Below, in pieces: positions 56,395-64,000 of a stretch of DNA of 64,000 bases; position 1 is the first letter of the stretch; every line of letters begins with the position of its first letter. Under the pieces are notes generated by a model. That model saw only the letters and a program-made list of their open reading frames with translations, ran no database searches and was not told the origin of the DNA. Source of the stretch: Paenibacillus sp. G2S3 (GTDB taxonomy: Bacteria; Bacillota; Bacilli; Paenibacillales; Paenibacillaceae). The translations under genes and the position numbers were made by a program. Where the stretch lies: the NCBI RefSeq assembly GCF_030123105.1, contig NZ_CP126095.1, forward strand, positions 1,550,001-1,614,000, read 5' to 3'.

Positions 56395-56926
56395 TAATGA
56401 TAGCTCCTCTCCGCTGTGCTGTGTCTTTTTTTTAGGTCTCATAAGCTTCGATTTACTGCATAAGTGCACATAACTGCGTGTTCTAACACAAGTATGGTAT
56501 ATCAGTTCGTCAAATCAGTAGACTTCAGGACCTATCTTCAAACTTACGATTCAACTTGGCGCAAGTTTCAAAACAACGAGCTTAGTATGCGCATATCTAA
56601 AAAAAGATCATTCATAATCGTCCATATTGTGAAATCTTTTTAATGAATAATCTGTGATCTTCTATGAAGAGGTCTTTTTACATGAGAGAACAGAGGGGAT
56701 TCTTTGATCATGCGTGTGTTTTCCTATGATTATGGGGGGTAACACCTTTAGTATTAGTATAGTTGTCAATTGTATCGGAGTTGTAAAATGGTGTAAGCAC
56801 ATATGTAAGCGGTTACAAATGGAGGTGAATCTGTAAGGAAAAAGCCGGCTATGTTTAAAGGGCTGGTTCTAGAAAATTTAGGTGAGGACCTAATTTCCAA
56901 AAATCACTGGAGGAGGAATGCAACAA
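56395..56926. other. Divergent promoter region of P-ATPase and xylanase
   Basis: A 530-base spacer. The left half is AT-rich without clear signals. The right half carries the cre site and a leader of about 100 bases ending in GGAGGAGG. Confidence 0.45.
56806..56819. promoter_or_regulatory. cre site (CcpA) upstream of xylanase
   Basis: TGTAAGCGGTTACA fully matches the cre consensus TGWAANCGNTNWCA. It lies 108-121 bases before the xylanase start, so catabolite repression is likely. Confidence 0.75.
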
Positions 56927-59900
56927 ATGAGTAGAATGTTTAAACAAGTCATCTCGATCTTACTCGCAGCTGCTTTGCTTATTCCATCAGGTTGGCTGGC
57001 TCCGATTACGGAAGCTGCAGCACCCGATACGATAATACCATCAGACTCAGTTATGGTATATCACGAAACCTTTGCGAATGGCAAAGGCATCGCAGGCCAA
57101 TCGGGCAGTGCTAGTCTTACGCCTGTCACGGATAAAGTTTTTGCCGGTAATACAGACGGTGCAGCTTTATATGTAAGCAACAGAACAAATAACTATGACG
57201 CGGCGGATTTCAAATTCAGCGACATGGGCCTAGAGAACGGCAAAACCTATACAGTGACTGCAACTGTGTATGTAGATGCTGGTGTGACTATACCTAGTGG
57301 TGCACAAGCTTATCTTCAAACTATAGACAGTTATGGCCTTTTGGCAAACGTGAACTATGAAGCAGGTAAAGCGATCACCTTAACTAAAGAATTCACTGTG
57401 GATACGAGTAAAGATACGAAACTTCGCGTTCAATCGAATGATGACGGGAAAACAGTTCCATTCTACATTGGGGACCTTCTCATCACTTCAAAAAAAGTAG
57501 TCACAGAAACGGATAAAGAAATTTACCACGAATCTTTTGTGAGTGGCAAGGGTTTAGCTACACAATCAGGTAGTGCTAATCTAACAGCTGTCACCGGTAA
57601 GGTTTTTGCTGGTAATGCTGATGGTGCCGCATTATATGTTAGCAATAGAACAAATGACTGGGACGCGGCTGATTTTAAATTTAGCGACATAGGCCTGGCA
57701 AATGGTAAAACCTACACGGTGACCGCAACAGTGTACGTTGATCCTGATGTGACTGTTCCTAGCGGTGCACAAGCTTATATACAAGCGATAGGCAGCTATG
57801 CCCTTTTGGTAAGTGTGGATTATGAAGCTGGCAAAGGGATCACTTTGACGAAAGAATTCACCGTAGATACGAGTAAAGATACGAAACTTCGCGTCCAATC
57901 GAACGCGATAGGGAAAGCCGTTCCGTTCTATATCGGTGATGTGTTGGTTACAGAAAAGGTGACTACGACACCGACACCATCGCCAACACCAGAACCACCT
58001 AGAGATCCAGCGTTACCTTTTACCACGATTACTTTTGAGGATCAAAAGGCAGGTGGTTTTGAAGGCAGAGCAGGTAGCGAAACGCTTACTATTACGGATG
58101 AAGACAATCATACGGATAAGGGTTCATACGCTTTAAAGGTAGAGGGCAGAACGAGTACTTGGCATGGACCTTCATTACGTGTGGAGAAATATGTGGACAA
58201 GGGCTACGAATATAAAATTTCGTTATGGGTCAAGCTGATCCAGCCTGCAAGCTCCCAGCTTCAGCTGTCTACCCAGGTTGGCAATGGAAGCAGCGCCAAT
58301 TATGTACAACTCGCGCCTAAAACCATCAGCGCAAACGATGGCTGGATTCAGTTCGAAGGCACATACCGCTATAACAATGTAAGCAGCGAGTATTTGACCA
58401 TTTACGTGGAAAGCTCAAGTAACAGTACTGCATCTTTTTACATCGACGACATCAGCTTTGAAAAAACAGGATCGGGTCCGGTTGGTATTCAAAAGGATCT
58501 TATTCCGATTAAAGATGCTTATGAAGATCATTTTTTGATCGGAAATGCAATATCTGCGGAGGATTTGGAAGGTGTCAGACTTGAACTTCTGAAAATGCAT
58601 CATAATGTCGCTACGGCAGGTAATGCCATGAAGCCGGATGCGTTGCAGCCTACAAAGGGCAACTTCACCTTCACCGGTGCGGATGAGCTTGTAGATAAAG
58701 TGTTGGATGAGGGAATGCAGATGCATGGACATGTGCTGGTATGGCATCAGCAATCACCAGCATGGCTGAATACAACAACAGATGCTGAGAACAACACGAT
58801 CCCCTTGGGAGGGGATGAGGCTCTAGAGAATTTGAGGGCGCATATCAAAACCGTCATGGAGCATTTTGGCGATAAGGTGATCTCCTGGGATGTTGTCAAT
58901 GAAGCGATGAGTGATAACCCATCTAACCCATCGGATTGGAAAACTGCACTGCGATCCGCTCCATGGAAAAGTGCCATCGGTGCAGACTACGTAGAGCAGG
59001 CGTTTCTGGCGGCAAGAGAAGTGCTAGATGAGAATCCTGATTGGGATATTAAGCTTTATTACAACGATTATAATGAAGATAATCAGAATAAAGCGCAGGC
59101 CATCTACAGTATGGTCAAAGAAATTAATGATAAGTATGCGCTGACCCACCCTGGTAAATTGCTTGTTGATGGAGTCGGCATGCAAGCACATTACAGCATC
59201 AATACAAACCCAGAAAATGTGGAGCGGTCCTTGGAGAAGTTTATTTCCTTGGGCGTCGAAGTTAGCATTACCGAGCTGGACATTCAGGCTGGAAGCAACT
59301 ATCAGCTTTCTGAGAAGCTCGCTAATGCGCAAGGTTATCTGTATGCGCAGTTGTTAAATATCTTCAGAGCTAACGATGAGCATATCAAACGCGTTACCTT
59401 CTGGGGTATGGATGATAACACGAGCTGGAGAGCTTCTTCTAATCCACTGCTGTTCGATAAGAACTTGCAAGCCAAGCCAGCATACTATGGCGTTATCGAT
59501 CCTGATACCTTCATTGAAGAGCATGAGCCTGAAACGGTTGAAGCCAATCATTCGACCGCCAAATTCGCTGCACCTGTCATTGATGGAACGGTTGACGAGA
59601 TCTGGAGCCAGACCGCTGAAATGCCGATCAACCGTTATCAAACAGCTTGGCAGGGAGCGAGCGGAGTGGCAAAAGCACTCTGGGATGATCAAAATCTTTA
59701 TGTCCTGATCCAGGTTAGCGATACGCAGCTTGATAAGAGCAGTGTGAATGCGCATGAACAGGATTCGGTTGAAATCTTCGTGGATCAAAACAATGGGAAA
59801 ACAACGTTCTATCAAGAGGATGATGGGCAGTACAGAGTCAATTTTGACAACGAGACTTCATTTAATCCCACAAGCATCGCAGCTGGTTTCGAATCGGCGA

Positions 59901-61540
59901 CTCACATTTCCGGAACAAATTACACGGTTGAAGTGAAGATTCCGCTTCATGGGATAACTCCGGATGACGATACAAAGCTTGGTTTCGATGTACAGATCAA
60001 TGATGCTAAAGACGGCTCACGTCAAAGTGTTGCAGCTTGGAACGATACAACCGGTACCGGATATATGGACACATCTGTTTACGGTGTACTTACCCTCAAG
60101 GGGAAATCTACTGATACGGAACCAACACCAACACCAACACCAACACCAACACCAACACCAACACCAACACCAACACCAACACCGGATCCAACAGCAACGC
60201 CAACGCCAACACCAACATCGACGCCGGATCCAACAGTAACACCAATATCGACAACGGAACCATCAGCAACTCCAACACCTGTACCAACAGCGACACCAGC
60301 GCCAACCAATGAACCAACTGGTAGCAGCAACACCGGTAGTGCGGTAACAGTTCCACAGCCTGTAGTCATTGCATACAAAGATGGTGTTGTTACGATTACA
60401 CCGGAGATGAAATCCGGTAACGGGCATGCTATAGGTACGATCTCCAGCGATAGCTTGAAAAAAGCGCTTGAACAGGCTACCGCAGCGGCAAACGGCAAGA
60501 AACAAATCGTAATCGAAGTGCCAAAGCAAATGGATGCGAAAGTGTATGATATACAATTGCCTACCCAAAGCTTGATGGGGAAAGAAAACTTTGAGCTATT
60601 GCTTAAGACGGAAAATGCTACAATCCAAATTCCAAGCAATATGCTACCCGACTTAACAGATCATGCTGAGCAAGTGTCCATACGCATAAGTAAAGTCTCT
60701 GCGGACAGCCTGAGTGCAGCTACCCGCAATTTGATTGGCAATCACCCAGTTATTGATCTAAGCGTAGTATCAGGCGATAAAGTCATTCCGTGGAATAACC
60801 CTAACGCGCCTGTAACAGTATCCATTCCTTACACACCGACAGCGGAGGAAATAAGTAATCCAGATTTAATCGTTGTTTGGTACATCGATGATAACGGCAA
60901 CGTAGTACCGGTTCGGAACGGTCGATATGATGCTGCAACCCAAAAGGTTGTATTTCAAACGACTCACTTCAGCATTTATGCAGTAACCTTTGTAAAGAAA
61001 AACTTCGGTGACCTGCAGAACGTATCTTGGGCGAAACAAGCCATAGATGTTATGGCAGCTCGCGATGTCATCCAAGGAACGAGCATGAATAGCTTCTCAC
61101 CTGCAGATTCTATTAAGCGAGCGGATTTCATTGCTCTTCTCGTGAGAGCGCTTGAACTGAAGGGAACAGGCAAAAGTGCAGCATTGTTCAGCGATGTCCA
61201 AAAGACGGACTATTATTATGATGAACTGGTCATCGCGAAGGAACTGGGAATTGCCACAGGCTTTGAAGATGATACGTTCCGACCACACAGTGATATCTCT
61301 CGTCAAGATATGATGGTGCTGACCGCACGGGCACTGGCGTTATCCGGCAAGCAAGTCAAGGCGAGCGGAGCTTTAAATGCTTATCTCGATGAAGCAAGTA
61401 TCTCCAGCTACGCGAAAGACAGTGCATCATTGTTGATCAAATTCGGAGTTGTGAACGGTAAGAATGGTAGAATTGCACCTAACGACACGCTTACCCGTGC
61501 TGAAGCAGCAGTTATCTTGTATCGCATCTGGAAGCTGTAG
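56927..61540 (+). CDS. SLH-anchored modular GH10 endoxylanase
   Basis: A 1537-residue cell-surface xylanase. After the signal peptide come two near-identical ~148-residue modules (~43-190, ~197-345), probably CBM22-like, and a third CBM22 (~365-515). The GH10 barrel (~518-860) has acid/base Glu in [10 protein letters not shown] (~658) and nucleophile Glu in ITELDIQAG (~781). A CBM9 module (~873-1060), a Thr-Pro linker, a ~220-residue domain of unknown role and three SLH repeats (~1358-1537) follow. ATG 56927 was chosen because GGAGGAGG is 10 bases upstream. The cre site implies carbon control. Confidence 0.95.
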   Translation: MSRMFKQVISILLAAALLIPSGWLAPITEAAAPDTIIPSDSVMVYHETFANGKGIAGQSGSASLTPVTDKVFAGNTDGAALYVSNRTNNYDAADFKFSDMGLENGKTYTVTATVYVDAGVTIPSGAQAYLQTIDSYGLLANVNYEAGKAITLTKEFTVDTSKDTKLRVQSNDDGKTVPFYIGDLLITSKKVVTETDKEIYHESFVSGKGLATQSGSANLTAVTGKVFAGNADGAALYVSNRTNDWDAADFKFSDIGLANGKTYTVTATVYVDPDVTVPSGAQAYIQAIGSYALLVSVDYEAGKGITLTKEFTVDTSKDTKLRVQSNAIGKAVPFYIGDVLVTEKVTTTPTPSPTPEPPRDPALPFTTITFEDQKAGGFEGRAGSETLTITDEDNHTDKGSYALKVEGRTSTWHGPSLRVEKYVDKGYEYKISLWVKLIQPASSQLQLSTQVGNGSSANYVQLAPKTISANDGWIQFEGTYRYNNVSSEYLTIYVESSSNSTASFYIDDISFEKTGSGPVGIQKDLIPIKDAYEDHFLIGNAISAEDLEGVRLELLKMHHNVATAGNAMKPDALQPTKGNFTFTGADELVDKVLDEGMQMHGHVLVWHQQSPAWLNTTTDAENNTIPLGGDEALENLRAHIKTVMEHFGDKVISWDVVNEAMSDNPSNPSDWKTALRSAPWKSAIGADYVEQAFLAAREVLDENPDWDIKLYYNDYNEDNQNKAQAIYSMVKEINDKYALTHPGKLLVDGVGMQAHYSINTNPENVERSLEKFISLGVEVSITELDIQAGSNYQLSEKLANAQGYLYAQLLNIFRANDEHIKRVTFWGMDDNTSWRASSNPLLFDKNLQAKPAYYGVIDPDTFIEEHEPETVEANHSTAKFAAPVIDGTVDEIWSQTAEMPINRYQTAWQGASGVAKALWDDQNLYVLIQVSDTQLDKSSVNAHEQDSVEIFVDQNNGKTTFYQEDDGQYRVNFDNETSFNPTSIAAGFESATHISGTNYTVEVKIPLHGITPDDDTKLGFDVQINDAKDGSRQSVAAWNDTTGTGYMDTSVYGVLTLKGKSTDTEPTPTPTPTPTPTPTPTPTPTPDPTATPTPTPTSTPDPTVTPISTTEPSATPTPVPTATPAPTNEPTGSSNTGSAVTVPQPVVIAYKDGVVTITPEMKSGNGHAIGTISSDSLKKALEQATAAANGKKQIVIEVPKQMDAKVYDIQLPTQSLMGKENFELLLKTENATIQIPSNMLPDLTDHAEQVSIRISKVSADSLSAATRNLIGNHPVIDLSVVSGDKVIPWNNPNAPVTVSIPYTPTAEEISNPDLIVVWYIDDNGNVVPVRNGRYDAATQKVVFQTTHFSIYAVTFVKKNFGDLQNVSWAKQAIDVMAARDVIQGTSMNSFSPADSIKRADFIALLVRALELKGTGKSAALFSDVQKTDYYYDELVIAKELGIATGFEDDTFRPHSDISRQDMMVLTARALALSGKQVKASGALNAYLDEASISSYAKDSASLLIKFGVVNGKNGRIAPNDTLTRAEAAVILYRIWKL
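60121..60182 (+). repeat. Hexanucleotide microsatellite encoding the Thr-Pro linker
   Basis: About ten tandem ACCAAC-type units, keeping the frame as (Thr-Pro)n. Slippage in 6-base steps would change linker length without frameshift. Confidence 0.9.
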
Positions 61541-61610
61541 GCTCAGTTTAGAGAGAAGACGTCTTTATAGTTGGTAGCAAGTAATATTTAAAAACCTGTA
61601 AACAACAGAA

Positions 61611-61646
61611 GAACAGCGATTTTCCCATCTTGGAGGATCGCTGTTC
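61611..61646. terminator. Terminator, near copy of the P-ATPase terminator
   Basis: GAACAGCGAT pairs with ATCGCTGTTC; the upstream CTGTAAACAACAGAA is shared with the 53684 hairpin. It lies 70 bases after the xylanase stop and probably now terminates it. Confidence 0.8.
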
Positions 61647-61787
61647 TTGTTTTGTATAGGACACAACGGATATGGCTATGCCAGAAATGAGTTCAAGGGG
61701 TGCACGAAAGGAGTGCCGGAGCCCGTGTTTATTGGCTTCTTCATAGAAGTTGCTTTTTGTTCCTCTGCTTCAGGGTCAAACCTATAA

Positions 61788-61976
61788 AATTATGGGGAAA
61801 TCTTCCCTATAATTCTACATTAAAAGATCATGTGGATAGATTATAGGGAAATTATCCCTATAATTCAGCTGGACTCGGTGTATTTTATTGAAATTAGCCA
61901 ATATATAGGTAGAAATCCCGTATAATCTGCTCATATAACAGCTGTGAGCTAATTTATAGGGAGGATTTCCCTATAA
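61788..61976. repeat. Cluster of four TTATAGGGA...TCCCTATAA palindromes
   Basis: Units at 61788-61814, 61840-61864, 61901-61926 (degenerate) and 61954-61976. Arms are TTATAGGGA/TCCCTATAA with 4-6 central bases. Centres are about 51, 62 and 52 bases apart. Confidence 0.85.
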
Positions 61977-62139
61977 CACGTTCCACCTAAAGTAAAATGC
62001 TCCTCTACATTGAAGTTTTTACTCGCCAAACCACCGAAAATCTGTGGAAAGTACAACAAGTTGTGCTTCGTAAGCTACAAATTTAAACTAACAGAAGCCA
62101 ACTCACCCAATAGGGTAATTTTGTTCGTCGATCAATATA

Positions 62140-62193
62140 GAGAAGATTTCTCTGACATAGGCAACATCAATGCCGTAAAAAGTAAAGCAGACC
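62140..62193 (-). pseudogene. C-terminal relic of a second P-type ATPase gene
   Basis: The minus strand reads CFTFYGIDVAYVREIFSI, against [19 protein letters not shown] of the intact ATPase. At DNA level it aligns with 53864-53920 with a 3-base gap. The rest of the gene is gone. Confidence 0.7.
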
Positions 62194-62256
62194 CTGCAGG
62201 TAGTTCGCAGGGTCATGCTCTTCAAAATTTGGGAGGACAGTTCAAAGGCTGTCCTC
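62190..62256 (-). terminator. Tandem hairpins downstream of MMPL gene
   Basis: GACCCTGC/GCAGGGTC (62190-62214) and GAGGACAG/CTGTCCTC (62233-62256). The second lies 4 bases after the MMPL stop and is followed on the minus strand by CCCAAATTTTG. Confidence 0.65.
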
Positions 62257-62259
62257 ATC

Positions 62260-64000
62260 TTATTTCTTACTTTCTCCCTTGGCATTAAGCATGGCGATCA
62301 GCTTATCGCCCTCGACATCTAGGTTCGGGAGCAGACGGTCCAACCATTTCGGAAGCCACCAGGCTTTGTCGCCGAAGACGGCCATTACCGCCGGAACGAG
62401 CGTCATACGGATGATGAAAGCATCGATCAGGATGCCGAAGGCCAGTGCGAATCCGATCTGCTTAATCATCGCATCAGGTGCGAAGATGAAGCCAGCGAAG
62501 ACGGAAACCATGATTACGCCTGCGGCAAGCACGACGCGGCTAGCGAGATCGTAACCGTGAACGACACTGTCGTTGCCATGACGTCCATGGACGTAAGCCT
62601 CACGCATGGAGCTAACCAGGAATACCTGATAATCCATCGCCAGCCCGTACAGAATACCAGTGACCAAAATTGGCATAAAGCTTAGCAGTGGGCCTCCCGT
62701 GTCAAAACCAAACAGGGAGTGCAGCCATCCCCACTGGTAGACGGCCGTGGTTAGGCCAAAAGTAGCGAGGACACTGAGAATAAAGCCTATCGTCGCCTTG
62801 ATCGGAACGATGACTGACCGGAAAACGAGTAACAGAATAATTAGCGATAGAATTACGATGATGCCAATATACAGGGGAAATGCGTCGGATAACTTGGAAG
62901 ACATATCGATATTGATCGCAGTGAAACCGGTCACGCCAAGTGTTACATCATTTGCTGATGCGAGGCTGGAAGCGGGATCGCGCAGATCCTGCACCAGATC
63001 TCTCGTTTTTGTATCTGTAGGGCCGGTTTTAGGGATTAGACTGATAATAGCAATATCTCCGGTCGCGTTGACGCCCATTGGGGACACCAGCGTGACGTTA
63101 TCATGCATTTGCAACTCTTGAACCAGCTTGCCAAGTGTCTGCATGGAAATCTTGTCGGACGGGTTGTTTGGTTGGGCCACCAGTAGCAGCGGACCGTTAA
63201 ACCCTTCGCCGAAGCCCTTGGAGATGATGTCATAGCTCTGACGTGCTGGGGTGTCCAGGTTTGCTGAAGCTCCAGAAGGAATACCAAGCTCCATTTTGGT
63301 TACTGGAATCGCCGCTGTGCCAAGAACCAGAACCACTAGAACAATGATAGCCCAGCGGTATTTCACCGTAGCGTTCGCCCAGCGGTGTGAGAACCCGTGA
63401 CGGGCTTTGTTCGCGGAAGCTACGTTCTTTGAACGAGCCTTGGCGGTGCAGATCCGTTCGCCGACCAGACCCAATAGCGCAGGTAGGAGGGTAAGTGCCA
63501 ACAGAACAGTGATCAGAACGCTGACAGCAGCAACGAGAGCCATGGTCGACAAGAAGCCGATGCCGATGACCAACATGCCGCAAAGGGCGATGATGACGGT
63601 CAGTCCGGCGAAGAATACTGCACTGCCGGCGGTGCCGACAGCTCTGCTTGCCGCTTCCTTGGCACTTAAGTTCTCATCGAGAATTAACCGTCGCTGCCGG
63701 TTCACGATAAATAAGGAGTAGTCGATACCGACAGCCAGACCGATCATGACTGCGAGAATAGGTGTAATGTCATTCATATGCACAATATTAGAAAGCGCAA
63801 AAGCACCGCCGACGCTAATCGCGACGCCAAGGAGCGCGGTGATCAGCGGGAGTCCGGCTGCAACAATGGAACCGAGCGTAATAAACAGCACAACTGCTGC
63901 GACGGCTACGCCGATCGCTTCTGTAGATCCGATGGACGGTGTGCTTTTGAGTGAATCACTCGGAATGGCTGTGATCCCGGAGCCTGCCTGCTCGACTTCG
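62260..64000 (-). CDS. MMPL/RND-type membrane transporter (3' part, runs off the window)
   Basis: The frame stays open to the window edge, so about 580 C-terminal residues are visible. They show the MMPL signatures: AVGIDYSLFIVNRQRR in the first helix bundle, a large extracellular loop, then FMPILVTGILYGLAMDYQVF in the second bundle and AFGILIDAFIIRMTLVPA. The usual length is about 720 residues, so roughly 140 are missing. It resembles YdfJ-type proteins and exports lipids or amphiphiles. Substrate unknown. Confidence 0.92.
   Translation of the reverse strand, partial: EVEQAGSGITAIPSDSLKSTPSIGSTEAIGVAVAAVVLFITLGSIVAAGLPLITALLGVAISVGGAFALSNIVHMNDITPILAVMIGLAVGIDYSLFIVNRQRRLILDENLSAKEAASRAVGTAGSAVFFAGLTVIIALCGMLVIGIGFLSTMALVAAVSVLITVLLALTLLPALLGLVGERICTAKARSKNVASANKARHGFSHRWANATVKYRWAIIVLVVLVLGTAAIPVTKMELGIPSGASANLDTPARQSYDIISKGFGEGFNGPLLLVAQPNNPSDKISMQTLGKLVQELQMHDNVTLVSPMGVNATGDIAIISLIPKTGPTDTKTRDLVQDLRDPASSLASANDVTLGVTGFTAINIDMSSKLSDAFPLYIGIIVILSLIILLLVFRSVIVPIKATIGFILSVLATFGLTTAVYQWGWLHSLFGFDTGGPLLSFMPILVTGILYGLAMDYQVFLVSSMREAYVHGRHGNDSVVHGYDLASRVVLAAGVIMVSVFAGFIFAPDAMIKQIGFALAFGILIDAFIIRMTLVPAVMAVFGDKAWWLPKWLDRLLPNLDVEGDKLIAMLNAKGESKK

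Larger units (their letters stand above)
61541..62259. other. Intergenic region with palindromes and P-ATPase relic
   Basis: No intact gene. It holds a terminator, four palindromes, a P-ATPase fragment and two hairpins, listed separately. Confidence 0.6.

Noticed and set aside
60121..60182. Tandem short repeat considered as a CRISPR-like array
   Set aside because: Six-base units without spacers, inside a coding frame for a Thr-Pro linker.
60079..60639. Long minus-strand frame opposite the xylanase linker, rich in Val-Gly
   Set aside because: It is the mirror image of the ACCAAC repeat and coding xylanase sequence, with no ribosome site.
62010..62288. Plus-strand 92-codon frame
   Set aside because: It runs across two hairpins and opposite a P-ATPase relic and the MMPL gene end; no ribosome site.

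Overview
The window looks like a chromosomal segment of a Paenibacillus-type, endospore-forming, Gram-positive polysaccharide degrader. The reasons are spore germination genes of the GerA/GerK family, sporulation sigma factor SigK, S-layer-homology (SLH) anchored exoenzymes, carbohydrate ABC importers without their own ATPase, catabolite-response elements, strong AGGAGG-type ribosome sites and moderate GC. No phage module, CRISPR array, intact transposase or rRNA operon is visible.

Layout. 0-3 kb: alkylation-damage repair (AlkA-like glycosylase, AlkD-like HEAT protein) and envelope-stress genes (PspA, PspC, zinc-ribbon protein). 3-7.4 kb: a nutrient germinant receptor with the permease transcribed divergently from gerKA-gerKC and a small membrane protein. 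7.6-9.3 kb: an SDR oxidoreductase and a small hypothetical. 9.3-12.9 kb: class Ib ribonucleotide reductase nrdI-nrdE-nrdF behind two NrdR boxes 31 bp apart. 13.4 kb: intact sigK. 14.4-16 kb: membrane diguanylate cyclase. 16.4-22 kb: an arabino-oligosaccharide locus (binding protein, two permeases, GH43 enzyme) with a divergent AraR-type regulator. 22.7-25.9 kb: an SLH-anchored amidase-signature protein.

26-31.8 kb is a graveyard of decaying genes: a zeta-toxin-like relic, a 5'-truncated second sigK, a tRNA-Leu relic, a broken AraC regulator, an intact Gfo/Idh oxidoreductase, a sugar isomerase relic, a CBM9-like protein and an RHS relic. The stretch from 27.7 to 30.3 kb is visibly more GC-rich than its surroundings. 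32-34.5 kb: a YczE-like membrane protein and a MerR-regulated zinc alcohol dehydrogenase. A third short sigK-like relic follows.

34.7-46.2 kb is a coherent levan/fructan utilization locus: LacI regulator, LplB/LplC-type permeases, lipoprotein binding protein, cytosolic GH32 enzyme, ROK fructokinase and a large secreted multi-module GH32 levanase. The secreted levanase would cut polymer outside, the ABC system import oligosaccharides, and the cytosolic GH32 and kinase feed glycolysis. 46.3-53.6 kb: an orphan sensor kinase, a DinG-like helicase apparently starting at AUU, a ROK regulator with an MFS sugar exporter/importer and a 38-residue membrane peptide, and a stand-alone V4R protein. 53.7-64 kb: a Ca2+-type P-ATPase, a cre-controlled SLH-anchored GH10 xylanase, a relic of a second P-ATPase, a cluster of palindromes and the 3' part of an MMPL transporter gene.

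The most unusual signals are the two sigK fragments whose 5' edges carry the same 15-mer, a five-member family of sigK-terminator-like hairpins scattered over the window, the clustered TTATAGGGA palindromes, the surface amidase, and the AUU-started helicase. Everything here was read by eye; no database search was run.
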